The translations under genes were made by a program, and so were the position numbers. 64,000 nt of DNA, from the NCBI RefSeq assembly GCF_027923385.1, contig NZ_BSEC01000001.1:4128001-4192000 (forward strand), in the 5' to 3' direction. The notes below the pieces were generated by a model. That model was not told where the DNA came from and did no database searches. It worked only from the letters and a program-made list of their open reading frames with translations. Numbering within the stretch: position 1 is the first letter of the stretch; the number at the start of each line of letters is the position of its first letter. Shown piece by piece: positions 33,387 to 41,683 of this stretch. The stretch is from Methylocystis echinoides. Its GTDB lineage: Bacteria > Pseudomonadota > Alphaproteobacteria > Rhizobiales > Beijerinckiaceae.

Positions 33387-35042
33387 ATGGGCCTCAGAGG
33401 GCCGGGCGCAAAGCCCATCGCAAAGGCGGAGCCGAACAGCGCAGAGGGGGCGACGCTGTTTAACTTTCGCAGCCATGATCCGCGCCCCCAAGCGCCGGCA
33501 TGGGAAGCGCCGGGCCTCTCGCGCGCTGGGCGCGTAATCGCCTTCGTCGAGAGCTTGCAAATCACCGCCGGCCGCCATGCCGGAAAGCCGTTCGTTCTGC
33601 GGGATTGGCAAAAGGAAATCATCGGCGAAATTTACGCCGAAGACGAGGAGGGTGCGCGGCCTGTTCGGACTGCGGTCCTGTCGCTCGGCCGGAAAAACGG
33701 AAAAACCGCGATCGCGGCAGCCCTCGCCCTCTGCCATCTCGCCGGGCCTGAAGCCGAACAGCGCGGCGAAGTCTACAGCGCGGCGAACGACCGCTTCCAG
33801 GCCGCGAAGATATTCAACGAAATGGTGGCGATGATCGAACGCCACCCCCTTCTTGTCGCGCGCATCAACGTGACGCGCTTCACCAAACAGCTTGAGGATT
33901 TCCGCACGGGCTCGATTTACGCCGCGCTTTCCGCCGACGCCAAAACCAAGCTGGGCCTCTCTCCGAGCTTTGTCATCTACGACGAATTAGGCCAATCCGA
34001 GTCCCGTGACCTCTACGACGCCCTAGACACGGCCATGGGCGCGCGCGAGTCGCCGCTGCTGATGGTTATCTCGACACAAGCCCCCAGCGACGTAGCGCCG
34101 CTCTCCGGCCTAGTAGACTACGGCTTAAAGGTTCAATCGGGCGCAATCGACGATCCAAGCTTCAAGCTTTTTTTCTACACCGCGCCCCCGGAAAACGACC
34201 CGTGGGCGGAAGAAAGCTGGCGGCTGGCCAATCCGGCGCTCGGCGACTTCCTGTCGCTGGACGAAGTGCGCCGCCAGGCCGAACAGGCCCGCCGAATGCC
34301 AGCCAAGGAACCGGCATTCAGAAACCTGATCCTCAACCAACGCGTTTCCGGCGAGCGCCATTTTCTCACGGCCTCGGAATGGATGGCTTGCCCGCCGCCC
34401 GCCGCCCCTGAGGCGCTACGCGGCCGGCCGTGCTTCGCGGGTCTCGACCTTTCGAGCGTCCGCGACCTAACGGCGCTTGTCCTGGCCTTCCCTGACGACG
34501 CGGGCGGCTTCGATGTGCTGCCCTTCCTATGGCTTCCAGGCGATAACCTCCGAGCCCGCGAGGATGAAGACAAGGTTCCCTATCTAGCCTGGAAAATGTC
34601 CGGGCATTTGCTCACGACGCCTGGCGCGACGATTGATCCAGCCTTTATCGCGGCGAAGGTCGCCGAACTGGCGGCAGTCTATGACCTGCGTATGATCGGT
34701 TTCGATCGCTGGCGGATCGACGATTTCAAGCGGGCTCTGGCGGAGACGGGGGCAGAAATCCCGCTTGAAGCCTACGGCCAGGGCTTCAAGGACATGGCGC
34801 CGGCCGTCGATTTAGTGGAGCGCCTTATCGTGGAAAGGCGGCTGCGCCACGGCGGGCACCCCATCCTGACCTGGAACGCAACCAACGCCGTGGCGACGGC
34901 CGATCCGGCGGGAAATCGCAAGCTCGATAAGTCCCGCTCGCGCGGGCGCATAGATGGCCTGGTCGCCATGGCCATGGCCCTCGCCGTCGCCGCGCGCCAC
35001 GGGAAAGAGCCAGATTGGTCGCCAATGTTCGAGGTGATTTAG
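33387..35042 (+). CDS. Phage-type terminase large subunit
   Basis: A 551-residue terminase of the HK97/Terminase_1 type. The ATPase domain has Walker A around residues 100-107 (SLGRKNGKT) and Walker B VIYDELGQ with Asp199-Glu200. The nuclease domain has AGLDLSSVRDLTAL (Asp354 and Asp360) and a late acidic residue in GRIDGLVAMAMA. It packages DNA into the capsid. The protein begins MGLRGPGAKP, a motif more usual at the start of P27-type small terminases; no separate small subunit gene is seen. ATG at 33387 is used rather than the TTG nine bases upstream. Confidence 0.92.
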   Translation: MGLRGPGAKPIAKAEPNSAEGATLFNFRSHDPRPQAPAWEAPGLSRAGRVIAFVESLQITAGRHAGKPFVLRDWQKEIIGEIYAEDEEGARPVRTAVLSLGRKNGKTAIAAALALCHLAGPEAEQRGEVYSAANDRFQAAKIFNEMVAMIERHPLLVARINVTRFTKQLEDFRTGSIYAALSADAKTKLGLSPSFVIYDELGQSESRDLYDALDTAMGARESPLLMVISTQAPSDVAPLSGLVDYGLKVQSGAIDDPSFKLFFYTAPPENDPWAEESWRLANPALGDFLSLDEVRRQAEQARRMPAKEPAFRNLILNQRVSGERHFLTASEWMACPPPAAPEALRGRPCFAGLDLSSVRDLTALVLAFPDDAGGFDVLPFLWLPGDNLRAREDEDKVPYLAWKMSGHLLTTPGATIDPAFIAAKVAELAAVYDLRMIGFDRWRIDDFKRALAETGAEIPLEAYGQGFKDMAPAVDLVERLIVERRLRHGGHPILTWNATNAVATADPAGNRKLDKSRSRGRIDGLVAMAMALAVAARHGKEPDWSPMFEVI

Positions 35043-35251
35043 GAGCTGATTTGGCCCTTTGGAGCGGGCTCGACCCCATATCCATATCCGGCAAGTTTCT
35101 CGCGGACCTGCTCCGCGATTATCTCAAGTATTTCTTGAGCTTTTTCGGCTCCTTGCTCAGGGAAATGCAGCTCTTTATGTGCTTCCAACGCTTCACTGCG
35201 GAGTATTATCAGGAAATCAGCGAGACCCTTGTCCATTTGAATATCCTCCAT
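35039..35251 (-). CDS. Small acidic helical protein next to the repressor
   Basis: A 70-residue protein, mostly helical and acidic (GLADFLIILRSEALEAHKEL, EKAQEILEIIAEQVREKL). The gene overlaps the end of the XRE gene by 35 bases and the end of the terminase gene by four. ATG at 35236 (MDKGL) is an alternative start. It may be an accessory or antirepressor of the switch; no family is recognised. Confidence 0.5.
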   Translation of the reverse strand: MEDIQMDKGLADFLIILRSEALEAHKELHFPEQGAEKAQEILEIIAEQVREKLAGYGYGVEPAPKGQISS

Positions 35252-35471
35252 TTTTTATCCGCACGCCTGGCCCGCCTCCATTTGCCGGAATGAACTCGAC
35301 GCCAGCCGCCTCAAGGGCGGAGCGGATCGCGGCGATGGCCTTCTCCGAAACCTCCCGCCTGGAAAGCTCAAAGTCGACGACCGTGGAAAGGCCAAGCCGA
35401 GCGGCTTTCGCAAGCTCTCCTTGAGACATTTGGATAAGACCGCGACCGGCACGAGACTGAGCAGCATTCAT
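35217..35471 (-). CDS. XRE/Cro-type repressor of the element
   Basis: An 84-residue protein with one helix-turn-helix: IQMSQGELAKAARLGLSTVV, then DFELSRREVSEKAIAAIRSA and a tail typical of short XRE regulators (LEAAGVEFI). It is divergent from the genes at 35608 and on, and two identical operator dyads lie between. It is the likely master repressor of the element, corresponding functionally to the Stl-type switch of PICIs, although it is not homologous by eye. Confidence 0.85.
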   Translation of the reverse strand: MNAAQSRAGRGLIQMSQGELAKAARLGLSTVVDFELSRREVSEKAIAAIRSALEAAGVEFIPANGGGPGVRIKNGGYSNGQGSR

Positions 35472-35473
35472 TT

Positions 35474-35531
35474 CAACAATTTTTGTTGACGAGTGGAAGG
35501 GGCGAGCGTATCAACTAAAATTGTTGATACC
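35474..35531 (+). promoter_or_regulatory. Repressor-controlled promoter with two TCAAC-N7-GTTGA operators
   Basis: Two dyads of the same form, TCAAC-N7-GTTGA, lie at 35474-35490 and 35512-35528; the second extends outward to GTATCAAC ... GTTGATAC. A rightward sigma-70 promoter fits exactly between them: TTGACG at 35487-35492, 17 bases, TATCAA at 35510-35515. Operator 1 covers the -35 and operator 2 the -10. Operator 1 also abuts the repressor start codon, which allows autoregulation. Confidence 0.78.
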
Positions 35532-35607
35532 ACACCCATCAAGCTCCCGCAAAGCGGAAACTGCCGTTTCCGCGAACGCCGGTGCCTTGTCTGAAGGAAC
35601 TCTCGAC

Positions 35608-36003
35608 ATGCCGAACCCAGAAAAATGCCCGCCAACCCGCCGCCTATTCCTCGCTGCGGGTCCAGCAAGCGTCGTGTTCGTGGCGCTCTCCGCTGCTGCC
35701 ATGGGCGAACGCGCCGGCAATATGTTTGCGGCGGCGATCCTCCGCCATCGCGCAGCGTCGGCTACGATCGACGCCTACAGCGGGCCCGGTGATCTGCCGG
35801 AGGCGCTTGTCGATGCCGAAACCGCCGCGCTCATTGCCGTGTCTAGAGTGCCGTGCGCGGATGATGGGCAGTTTTTTCAGAAGCTCTCGTATCTTTTAGA
35901 GATACAGAAACGCGCCTACGGACGGGGTTGGGCCGACTCCTATGCCGAGGAAATTCTGGTGGCAATTGACCTGCATCTCAACGCTGGAGGATCGAATGGC
36001 TGA
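35608..36003 (+). CDS. Hypothetical membrane-anchored or exported protein of the element
   Basis: A 131-residue protein. The start is MPNPEKCPPTRRLFLAAGPA, with a twin-arginine-like RRLFLAAG followed by a hydrophobic stretch (ASVVFVALSAAAM). The rest is soluble (DLPEALVDAETAALIAVSRV) and helical. It is the first gene of the rightward operon under the operators. The function is unknown. Confidence 0.6.
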   Translation: MPNPEKCPPTRRLFLAAGPASVVFVALSAAAMGERAGNMFAAAILRHRAASATIDAYSGPGDLPEALVDAETAALIAVSRVPCADDGQFFQKLSYLLEIQKRAYGRGWADSYAEEILVAIDLHLNAGGSNG

Positions 36004-36211
36004 GCCCCTTTCCACCCCCGATCTATCCAACCGCCTCAGCAATCTCAAGAACCACGCCCGCGCTCTTGAAATGGCGATTAACGGCGCGGAGTTTGTGGAG
36101 CCCTACGAGCACGAGCCTCTGAGCTTCCTGACCGAAACACTAATCGACAAAATCAGGGAGCTAATTACCGAGGTCGATGCGCAGCTCGAAGCCGAACGGG
36201 GCGAGAAATGA
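35996..36211 (+). CDS. Small coiled-coil protein of the element
   Basis: A 71-residue protein (MAEPLSTPDLSNRLSNLKNH ... EVDAQLEAERGEK) with two charged amphipathic helices. It overlaps the preceding gene by eight bases and the next by four (ATGA). No family is recognised. Confidence 0.6.
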   Translation: MAEPLSTPDLSNRLSNLKNHARALEMAINGAEFVEPYEHEPLSFLTETLIDKIRELITEVDAQLEAERGEK

Positions 36212-36327
36212 TCACCCTTCGCAGCGCCATTGATCGCCTTTGCGCGCGGTGGCGGGCGAAGCGCGCCCTATGGCGCGCCCGCCTCGCCGCGTTTCTTGCG
36301 ACTGTTGCCGATAGGATCATGAGATAG
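36208..36327 (+). CDS. Very small basic protein of the element
   Basis: A 39-codon frame, MITLRSAIDRLCARWRAKRA then LWRARLAAFLATVADRIMR. It begins in an ATGA overlap with the preceding gene, which supports translation. The peptide is strongly basic and amphipathic. Confidence 0.45.
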   Translation: MITLRSAIDRLCARWRAKRALWRARLAAFLATVADRIMR

Positions 36328-36479
36328 CGAGCGTTGCTATTTTGAGGGCGCATCCAGCGCGCCCCACTTTGCCTGCTGCTGATATGCAAGAGTTATCCAC
36401 AGGAATTCGTTTTGTGCACGACTCAGAACGCCTTGCGCGTGCCCCGGTTTTGGGCAAGACTCAGAACCGGGAGAAAATC

Positions 36480-37163
36480 ATGGCCAAGCTTCCTGCACTT
36501 GTAGACGCAATCGCCGAAGTTGACGGCAGAGACCGCGCAACGATCGATCACGTCGCCCGTGTTATTCGAGAAGCTGGCTATATCCCCACCACAAAGCGAG
36601 GGTCTGGCGCGTCGGAAATGACGGCGCGCGAGGCGGCTAATCTCCTTCTCGCCCTGAAGGGCGCCGACGCGCCGAAAGACGGGCCGCTCGCGATCGACCG
36701 ATTTAGAAGCTTGCGCCAGGAGGAGACGCCTCATTCAGGCGTGAACTACGAGGGGTTTTCTCAGCTTCCGATCGCGATCAAGAATGTTGCAGAGGCTAGG
36801 ACATTTGGAGAGGCGCTGGAGGCGCTAATCGATGGCGCGCCGGAATTGTCTCAGTGTTTGCGCCAATGTGTCTTCGAAGCCTATGGCGAACCGAGAGCCC
36901 CTCTAATTTTTAAAATGGTCGAAACGGGCAGCTTTGCCGGCGTCGAAGTCACCCTCAAGCGCTACCAGGCGGAAGTGGCGCTTTGGCGTAACTTCGCCGG
37001 ACAGCCAGAGACAGATTTTATCACGACGTTCCTCCCCGACCTCGAACGGCAAGAAGCCGGTTTTTATGGAGCTGGGACTAAGGACCACCGCGTCGCAGTT
37101 GGCTTTGGTTTCCCGACACTCATTCACATCGCGCAGACGCTTTCGCCGGATGAGAGGCGATGA
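36480..37163 (+). CDS. Unknown protein upstream of the capsid gene
   Basis: A 227-residue protein. Residues about 1-70 look like a small helical DNA-binding domain (LVDAIAEVDGRDRATIDHVA, TAREAANLLLAL). The C-terminal part (PRAPLIFKMVETGSFAGVEV, AGTKDHRVAVGFGFPTLIHI) has no recognised fold. By position it could be a regulator, a packaging (small-terminase-like) protein or a helper-interference factor. The frame is open from 36342, but GGGAGAAAATC precedes the ATG at 36480. Confidence 0.55.
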   Translation: MAKLPALVDAIAEVDGRDRATIDHVARVIREAGYIPTTKRGSGASEMTAREAANLLLALKGADAPKDGPLAIDRFRSLRQEETPHSGVNYEGFSQLPIAIKNVAEARTFGEALEALIDGAPELSQCLRQCVFEAYGEPRAPLIFKMVETGSFAGVEVTLKRYQAEVALWRNFAGQPETDFITTFLPDLERQEAGFYGAGTKDHRVAVGFGFPTLIHIAQTLSPDERR

Positions 37164-37247
37164 AATGCGCGATTTCAGCAATCGCCCGCTTGCGCGGGTG
37201 GTGGCCCGCCGCGAGGCGCGCCCGTCCCTTGGATGGAAGGAATTCAG

Positions 37248-38513
37248 ATGCTCAGACTAGCTGACTTGATGGAAAAGCGTAGCGCGCTCGTCGCCGAGAT
37301 GAGCGCGCTCGTCGCGAAGGAATTGGCGGGAACGCTCGGTGACGAAGAGCGCTCGCGTTTCGAGGCGGCCGATGGCGAAGTGAAGGCTCTGGACGCCAAG
37401 ATCGACCGCGCCCGCAAGGTGGAAGCTTACGAGCGCATGGCCGACGCCGAGCCGGTTCACGGCGGCCCCAGCGCGCGAGACTTGCGTGGCTATTCCGTCG
37501 CCCGTGCGCTTCGCGGCGCGCTCACCGGGAAGCTGGACGGGCAGGAAGGCGAAATGCACGTCGAGCTTTCCAAAGGCCGCGAAACGCGCGGCATCATGAT
37601 CCCGGTGCAAGTTTTGCTCGGCGAGCGTCGCGCGGCTGAAACCCGCGCCATGACGACGGGCGGGAGCGCCGGGGCGCTGAAAGGAACCGACCTCATGTCG
37701 GAAGCCTTTGTCGATCGTCTGCGGCCGCAGCTGATGGTCGAGCAGCTCGGCGCGACCGTCCTCGGTGGCCTGACGGGCAATGTCGATATTCCACGCCTCA
37801 CAGCCTCGGCGACGGCCTCTTGGGTCGCGGAAGACGGCGCGCCGAGTCGCACGGATCAGACTTTCGACAAGATCAGCCTGGCCCCTAAAACAATTGCCGC
37901 CGAGACACAATTCGGCCGGCGACTGATGCTGCAAAGTGATCCGGCGATCGAGGGTATTGTGAGCAACGATCTCTCCTGGATTTTGGCCGCAGGCTTGGAC
38001 AAGGCGGCGATCAAGGGCGCCGGCAGCAATGAGCCTACCGGCGTTCTCGCCACATCCGGCCTGTCGATCCACGCACGCCCATCCTCTCCGAATGGCGATA
38101 TTCCCGATTCGACGGATATGGCGACACTCATGTCCCTGACGGACGTGGCCAACGTCAACGCGCCTTGCTCTTTCCTCACCAACGCCAAGGTGCGGAAGCT
38201 GGCTAATATCTGGATGGATGGGCAAGGTAATCCAATTGGTCTCGACAAGTTTTTCATGAACCAGCCAGTTTCCTTCAGCAACCAGGTGCCGAGCAATCTT
38301 ACGAAAGGGACTGGCACAAATCTGAGCGCCATAATTTATGGCGCCTGGTCAGACTTGTTCATCGCCTACTGGTCTGGCGTCGATATTCTGGTGAACCCCT
38401 ATCACCAGGATGTCGCGTCCAAGGGCGGCGTGCTCGTTCACGCTTTTCTTGACGCCGATATTGGTGTGCGCCACGTGGAAAGCTTCGCGGCTATGGTGGA
38501 CGCAATCGCGTGA
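37248..38513 (+). CDS. HK97-type major capsid protein
   Basis: A 421-residue protein of normal HK97 length. The N-terminal 100 residues form a coiled-coil delta domain (LADLMEKRSALVAEMSALVA) that serves as an internal scaffold and is removed by the protease. The body has the E-loop/A-domain blocks PRLTASATASWVAEDGAPSR, EAFVDRLRP and PVSFSNQVPSNL. Start ATG at 37248 follows AAGGAATTC. It would form an icosahedral head; the gene overlaps the protease gene. Confidence 0.93.
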   Translation: MLRLADLMEKRSALVAEMSALVAKELAGTLGDEERSRFEAADGEVKALDAKIDRARKVEAYERMADAEPVHGGPSARDLRGYSVARALRGALTGKLDGQEGEMHVELSKGRETRGIMIPVQVLLGERRAAETRAMTTGGSAGALKGTDLMSEAFVDRLRPQLMVEQLGATVLGGLTGNVDIPRLTASATASWVAEDGAPSRTDQTFDKISLAPKTIAAETQFGRRLMLQSDPAIEGIVSNDLSWILAAGLDKAAIKGAGSNEPTGVLATSGLSIHARPSSPNGDIPDSTDMATLMSLTDVANVNAPCSFLTNAKVRKLANIWMDGQGNPIGLDKFFMNQPVSFSNQVPSNLTKGTGTNLSAIIYGAWSDLFIAYWSGVDILVNPYHQDVASKGGVLVHAFLDADIGVRHVESFAAMVDAIA

Positions 38514-39058
38514 AGAAAGAACGGCGCGCCCTCCCACTGGAAATCCGAGCCGCGCGGAGCAATCCGCGCCGCCTGGAGGGGCTTGCGGCAACCTACGGAA
38601 CCGAGACGCGCATCGCCGATTTCGTCGAAACGATCCGGCCGGGCGCTTTCGCCACTTCTCTCGCCAGCGGGCGCGACATTCTCGCGCTCGCCGATCACGA
38701 TCCGCAGCGCGTCCTTGGGCGCACCAAGAGCGGAACGCTCCGCCTTTCCGAGGACACGCGCGGCCTTGCTTTCGCGATCGACCTGCCGGACACGCAAGCG
38801 GCCCACGACATCCTCGCTCTCGCCGAGCGCGGCGACCTCGGGGGCATGTCTTTCGGCTTTACGGTGGAGACCGGCGGAGACGTGTGGACCGGGAACCGCC
38901 GCGAGCTACGGGCCGTGACGCTGCACGAAATCTCGGTCGTGTCTGCGTGGCCTGCGTATGACGGCACGATCGTTGAGCCCCGCGCGGCGCACCAGCGAGG
39001 CCCCTCGACGCGCGAGCTCGCGCGTCGTTATCTCGAAACGCTGCGAGGTTGCAAATGA
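38510..39058 (+). CDS. HK97-type prohead protease
   Basis: A 182-residue S78-family protease. The catalytic candidates are His63 (LADHDPQRVLGR), Ser114 (GGMSFGF) and the acidic HEISVVSAWPAY region near residue 140. It cleaves the delta domain of the capsid protein during maturation. The start GTG overlaps the capsid stop by four bases, and the stop overlaps the portal start by four bases. Confidence 0.93.
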   Translation: MKKERRALPLEIRAARSNPRRLEGLAATYGTETRIADFVETIRPGAFATSLASGRDILALADHDPQRVLGRTKSGTLRLSEDTRGLAFAIDLPDTQAAHDILALAERGDLGGMSFGFTVETGGDVWTGNRRELRAVTLHEISVVSAWPAYDGTIVEPRAAHQRGPSTRELARRYLETLRGCK

Positions 39059-40281
39059 GCTTCCCTTGGGGCCGCATCGGCCAATTTTTCGGGATCGAAA
39101 AGCGCGTCGCAACCAGCGACGCTTATCTCGGGGCTTTTTATGACGGTCGCGGTCGCGGGACGGCTTCGCCCGAGGGCGTGGTTTCAGCGCTGGGCGTGGC
39201 CTATGCTTGCGTCTCGCGCCGTGCGCAAGGGCTCGCCAGCGTCCCCCTTGTTGTTCACCGCAACCTTGGTCCGTCTAACGCCGAACGGGCTGAAGAGCAC
39301 CCACTTTACGACGTGCTCAATTCGCGGCCCAACGATTATCAGAGCGCCAATGAATTTCGCGATTACCTTGTCCGCTGTCACGATTTGTATGGAAACGGCT
39401 ACGCACGCATAGAGCGCAATAACAGAGGCCAGGTGGTAGCGCTGCATCCCTTCGCGCCCACGATGGTTGCGATCGAGCGCTTGGCAAACGGTCGTCTTCG
39501 CTACCGCGCGACGGACTTCACAGGCCGCGTATGGGTTCTATTGCAAGACGAGATGCTCCATGTGCGCGGCCCGAGCCGGAACAATGTCTACGGCCTCTCG
39601 CCGCTGCATTCGGCGCGCGGCACGGTTGGGCTCGCCGTGGCGCACACGGAAACGGCCGAGGCGCTGACCGAGAATAAATTGCAGCCTGGCGGTATTCTAG
39701 TGTTCCCGAACAGCTTAACCGGCGAACAGCGTAAGCAATTGCGAGAGACGACTGCTTCGCTCTTCGCGAGAACTGAAAATGCCGGACGGCTGATGATACT
39801 GGACGGCGGCGCGAAATATGAGCACCTGGCATTTTCGCCGCATGACGCGCAATTTCTAGAGAGCTACAAGCTTTCGATTGAAGAGATCGCCCGCATTTAC
39901 GACTGCCCGCCGACAAGCGTCGGCATCACGGACAAAAGCACATACAGCAACACCGAACAGGAAGCCCTCGCGCTTGTGCGCAACTGCCTTGCGCCCCTTG
40001 CGGCTCGTTTTGAGAGCGCCTATGCGCGCTGCCTTCTGACCGACGCAGGCCGCCGCCAATACTTCCTGCGGCACGATTTCTCGGAACTTTTGCGCGGCGA
40101 CATGAATACCAGGTTCCAAGCCTATAGGCTCGCGAGAGAGGTTGGCGTCTACTCTCCCAACGATGTGCGCCGCCTGGAGAATGAAGCGCCGATCCCGGGC
40201 GGCGATCAGTATCACATGCCCTCGAACTGGGTCGCCTTGGGATCTGACGCGGCCCCAGGGCAGACCGGGAACGCGCCGTGA
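39055..40281 (+). CDS. HK97-type phage portal protein
   Basis: A 408-residue portal protein. Family blocks are HPLYDVLNSRPNDYQSANEF, YGNGYARIERNNRGQVVAL, VYGLSPLHSARGTVGLA and the late PPTSVGITDKSTYSNTEQ. It forms the dodecameric ring through which DNA is packed and to which connectors and tails attach. Gene order capsid, protease, portal is the reverse of most HK97-like phages. The stop overlaps the Xis-like gene start. Confidence 0.93.
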   Translation: MSFPWGRIGQFFGIEKRVATSDAYLGAFYDGRGRGTASPEGVVSALGVAYACVSRRAQGLASVPLVVHRNLGPSNAERAEEHPLYDVLNSRPNDYQSANEFRDYLVRCHDLYGNGYARIERNNRGQVVALHPFAPTMVAIERLANGRLRYRATDFTGRVWVLLQDEMLHVRGPSRNNVYGLSPLHSARGTVGLAVAHTETAEALTENKLQPGGILVFPNSLTGEQRKQLRETTASLFARTENAGRLMILDGGAKYEHLAFSPHDAQFLESYKLSIEEIARIYDCPPTSVGITDKSTYSNTEQEALALVRNCLAPLAARFESAYARCLLTDAGRRQYFLRHDFSELLRGDMNTRFQAYRLAREVGVYSPNDVRRLENEAPIPGGDQYHMPSNWVALGSDAAPGQTGNAP

Positions 40282-40652
40282 CCCTGCCGACGCTGCGCAC
40301 TCCCGAGGAGGTTGCGGCTCATTTTGGGATGAGCGTCCGCACTCTCAGCGATCACGCGCGCAAGCACGGAATTGGCACTAAGATAGGCAAAACGCGCCGT
40401 TTCACTGACGCGGATATCCTCGCCCTGATCGAGGCCGGACGATGCTCAAACTCTATCGCCGAAAACGGGACAAAAATTGGCGCATCCGCGGGACGCTCTT
40501 CAGGTGCAAGCTTGAAGAAAGCACGGGAACTGCTGACCGCCCGCAAGCTGAATTGCTCCTCACCGCCCGCATCACGGAAATCACGCAACGCCACGTCAAA
40601 GGCGCCGTGCTCGGTCATCGCCCTTCCCCGTCCTTCGCAGAGGCAGTCGTGA
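40278..40652 (+). CDS. Xis/AlpA-like helix-turn-helix protein
   Basis: A 124-residue protein. The N-terminal 55 residues are a MerR/AlpA-type DNA-binding domain (RTPEEVAAHFGMSVRTLSDH, GKTRRFTDADILALIEA). A Ser/Lys-rich tail follows and shares its last 211 bases with the integrase gene in another frame. The tail (GTKIGASAGRSSGASLKKA) resembles that of alphaproteobacterial excisionase-like proteins, which supports the long form. It should direct excision. Start GTG overlaps the portal stop. Confidence 0.78.
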   Translation: MTLPTLRTPEEVAAHFGMSVRTLSDHARKHGIGTKIGKTRRFTDADILALIEAGRCSNSIAENGTKIGASAGRSSGASLKKARELLTARKLNCSSPPASRKSRNATSKAPCSVIALPRPSQRQS

Positions 40653-41446
40653 GCTACATTGAGAAAGGAGGCGAGCGTCGCTTTTTGTTGCCTTTGCTCG
40701 ACATTTTCAGCGATCGACCCATAGACGCTATCCACCAAGAGGAAATTGACGGAGCGGCGCGCCGACTGCTTCCGGGCCGGTCCCCGGCAACCCTCAATCG
40801 CCAAATCTTTGCGCCGATGAGCGCCGTTTTGAAATCCGCCGGGGTCGAGACCAAGATCAGACGCCGCAAGGAGGTGGAGCGCGAGCCGCGATGGTTGACG
40901 CCAAAGGAGGCAAAACAGCTGGTCGACGCCTGCAACCCGTCACTGCGGCCGCTCGTGATTTTCCTGGTCTATACCGGTGCACGTGTCGGCGAGGCGCTTT
41001 GGCTCGATTGGCGATATGTGGACCTGTCTAGGGCGCACGTCGCCTTCCCAAGAACCAAGAACGGCGAGCCGAGAGGGCTCCCGCTGCATCCTGAAGCCGT
41101 CGCGGCTCTTGCCGCTCTTTCACACCGCGAAGGGGAAATCTTCAGGCGACCCGACGGCCTGCCCTATACGCGCCCCGACGACGAGGACGAAGCCGACACT
41201 TCGGCGGGAAGTCGCATCGCCCGCGCCTTTGGCGCGGCCTGCCGGAGGGCTGGGATTGAGCATTTTCGACCGCACGACTGTCGACACACTTGGGCGACCT
41301 GGCACTACCAGCAACATCGGGATTTGCTCGCGCTGAAACGGGCGGGCGGATGGAAATCCGAGGCGATGGTTTCACGCTACGCCCACGTCAATAGTGAGAA
41401 CTTGCGAGCCGAGATCGAAGCGCTGCCAAGCCTCAAAAGTGGGTGA
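40442..41446 (+). CDS. int: Tyrosine integrase of the element
   Basis: A 334-residue phage-type integrase. A core-binding domain covers about 60-135 (SFAEAVVSYIEKGG), and the catalytic domain has Arg181 (YTGARVGEA), His278-x2-Arg281 (HDCRHTW), Trp304 and the nucleophile Tyr313 (VSRYAHV). All catalytic residues are present. The N-terminal 55 residues form the arm-binding part. It recombines within the tRNA-Thr 3' half; attR is 72 bases after its stop. Confidence 0.95.
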   Translation: MLKLYRRKRDKNWRIRGTLFRCKLEESTGTADRPQAELLLTARITEITQRHVKGAVLGHRPSPSFAEAVVSYIEKGGERRFLLPLLDIFSDRPIDAIHQEEIDGAARRLLPGRSPATLNRQIFAPMSAVLKSAGVETKIRRRKEVEREPRWLTPKEAKQLVDACNPSLRPLVIFLVYTGARVGEALWLDWRYVDLSRAHVAFPRTKNGEPRGLPLHPEAVAALAALSHREGEIFRRPDGLPYTRPDDEDEADTSAGSRIARAFGAACRRAGIEHFRPHDCRHTWATWHYQQHRDLLALKRAGGWKSEAMVSRYAHVNSENLRAEIEALPSLKSG

Positions 41447-41518
41447 AATGTGGGTGTATGATCGCTGAAAAATCTGAAGCACTAAATAAAATAAGGAGTT
41501 ACATCATGCCGCATACTG

Positions 41519-41566
41519 CCTTGGTAAGGGAGAGGTCGAGAGTTCAATCCTCTCTTGCAGCACCAT
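41519..41566 (+). repeat. attR: right 48-bp core, tRNA-Thr 3' remnant
   Basis: Identical to 31545-31592. It contains the anticodon-loop end, variable loop, T-arm and CCA of tRNA-Thr without the 5' half. It marks the right end of the element; the chromosome resumes at 41567. Confidence 0.92.
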
Positions 41567-41683
41567 TCTCCTCGACGACTTGACGTGATCGCCGCTCAGC
41601 GAACGGGTCCCTTGCGCCTTTGCTTTTTGTGGCGGTTTCATTCACAGCAGGAGGCGGCGCGACGCCACCCTGCAGGAGCCGAC

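Larger units (their letters stand above)
31593..41566 (+). mobile_element. Integrated tail-less, capsid-encoding element (cf-PICI-like satellite)
   Basis: About 10.0 kb between the att repeats. In order it carries a small ORF, a replication-type winged-helix protein, HNH nuclease, large terminase, a minus-strand repressor unit with operators, four small or unknown genes, HK97 major capsid, prohead protease, portal, Xis-like protein and tyrosine integrase. No gene looks like a tail, tape-measure, head-tail connector, holin or endolysin. All frames are open and most overlap. Known capsid-forming phage-inducible chromosomal islands have this content and borrow tails from a helper. A remnant prophage that lost its tail module is the alternative. 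Confidence 0.8.

Noticed and set aside
37165..37260. 31-codon frame just before the capsid gene
   Set aside because: It starts after the preceding stop and overlaps the capsid start, but has no ribosome site and no protein-like features.
31593..41566. A full temperate prophage or a gene transfer agent
   Set aside because: No tail, tape-measure, connector or lysis genes are present, so it is not a full phage. A gene transfer agent would lack an integrase and att sites and would contain tail genes.
41505..41583. Small frame across attR
   Set aside because: It is a translation of the tRNA remnant (the same sequence appears at 31547) and not a gene.
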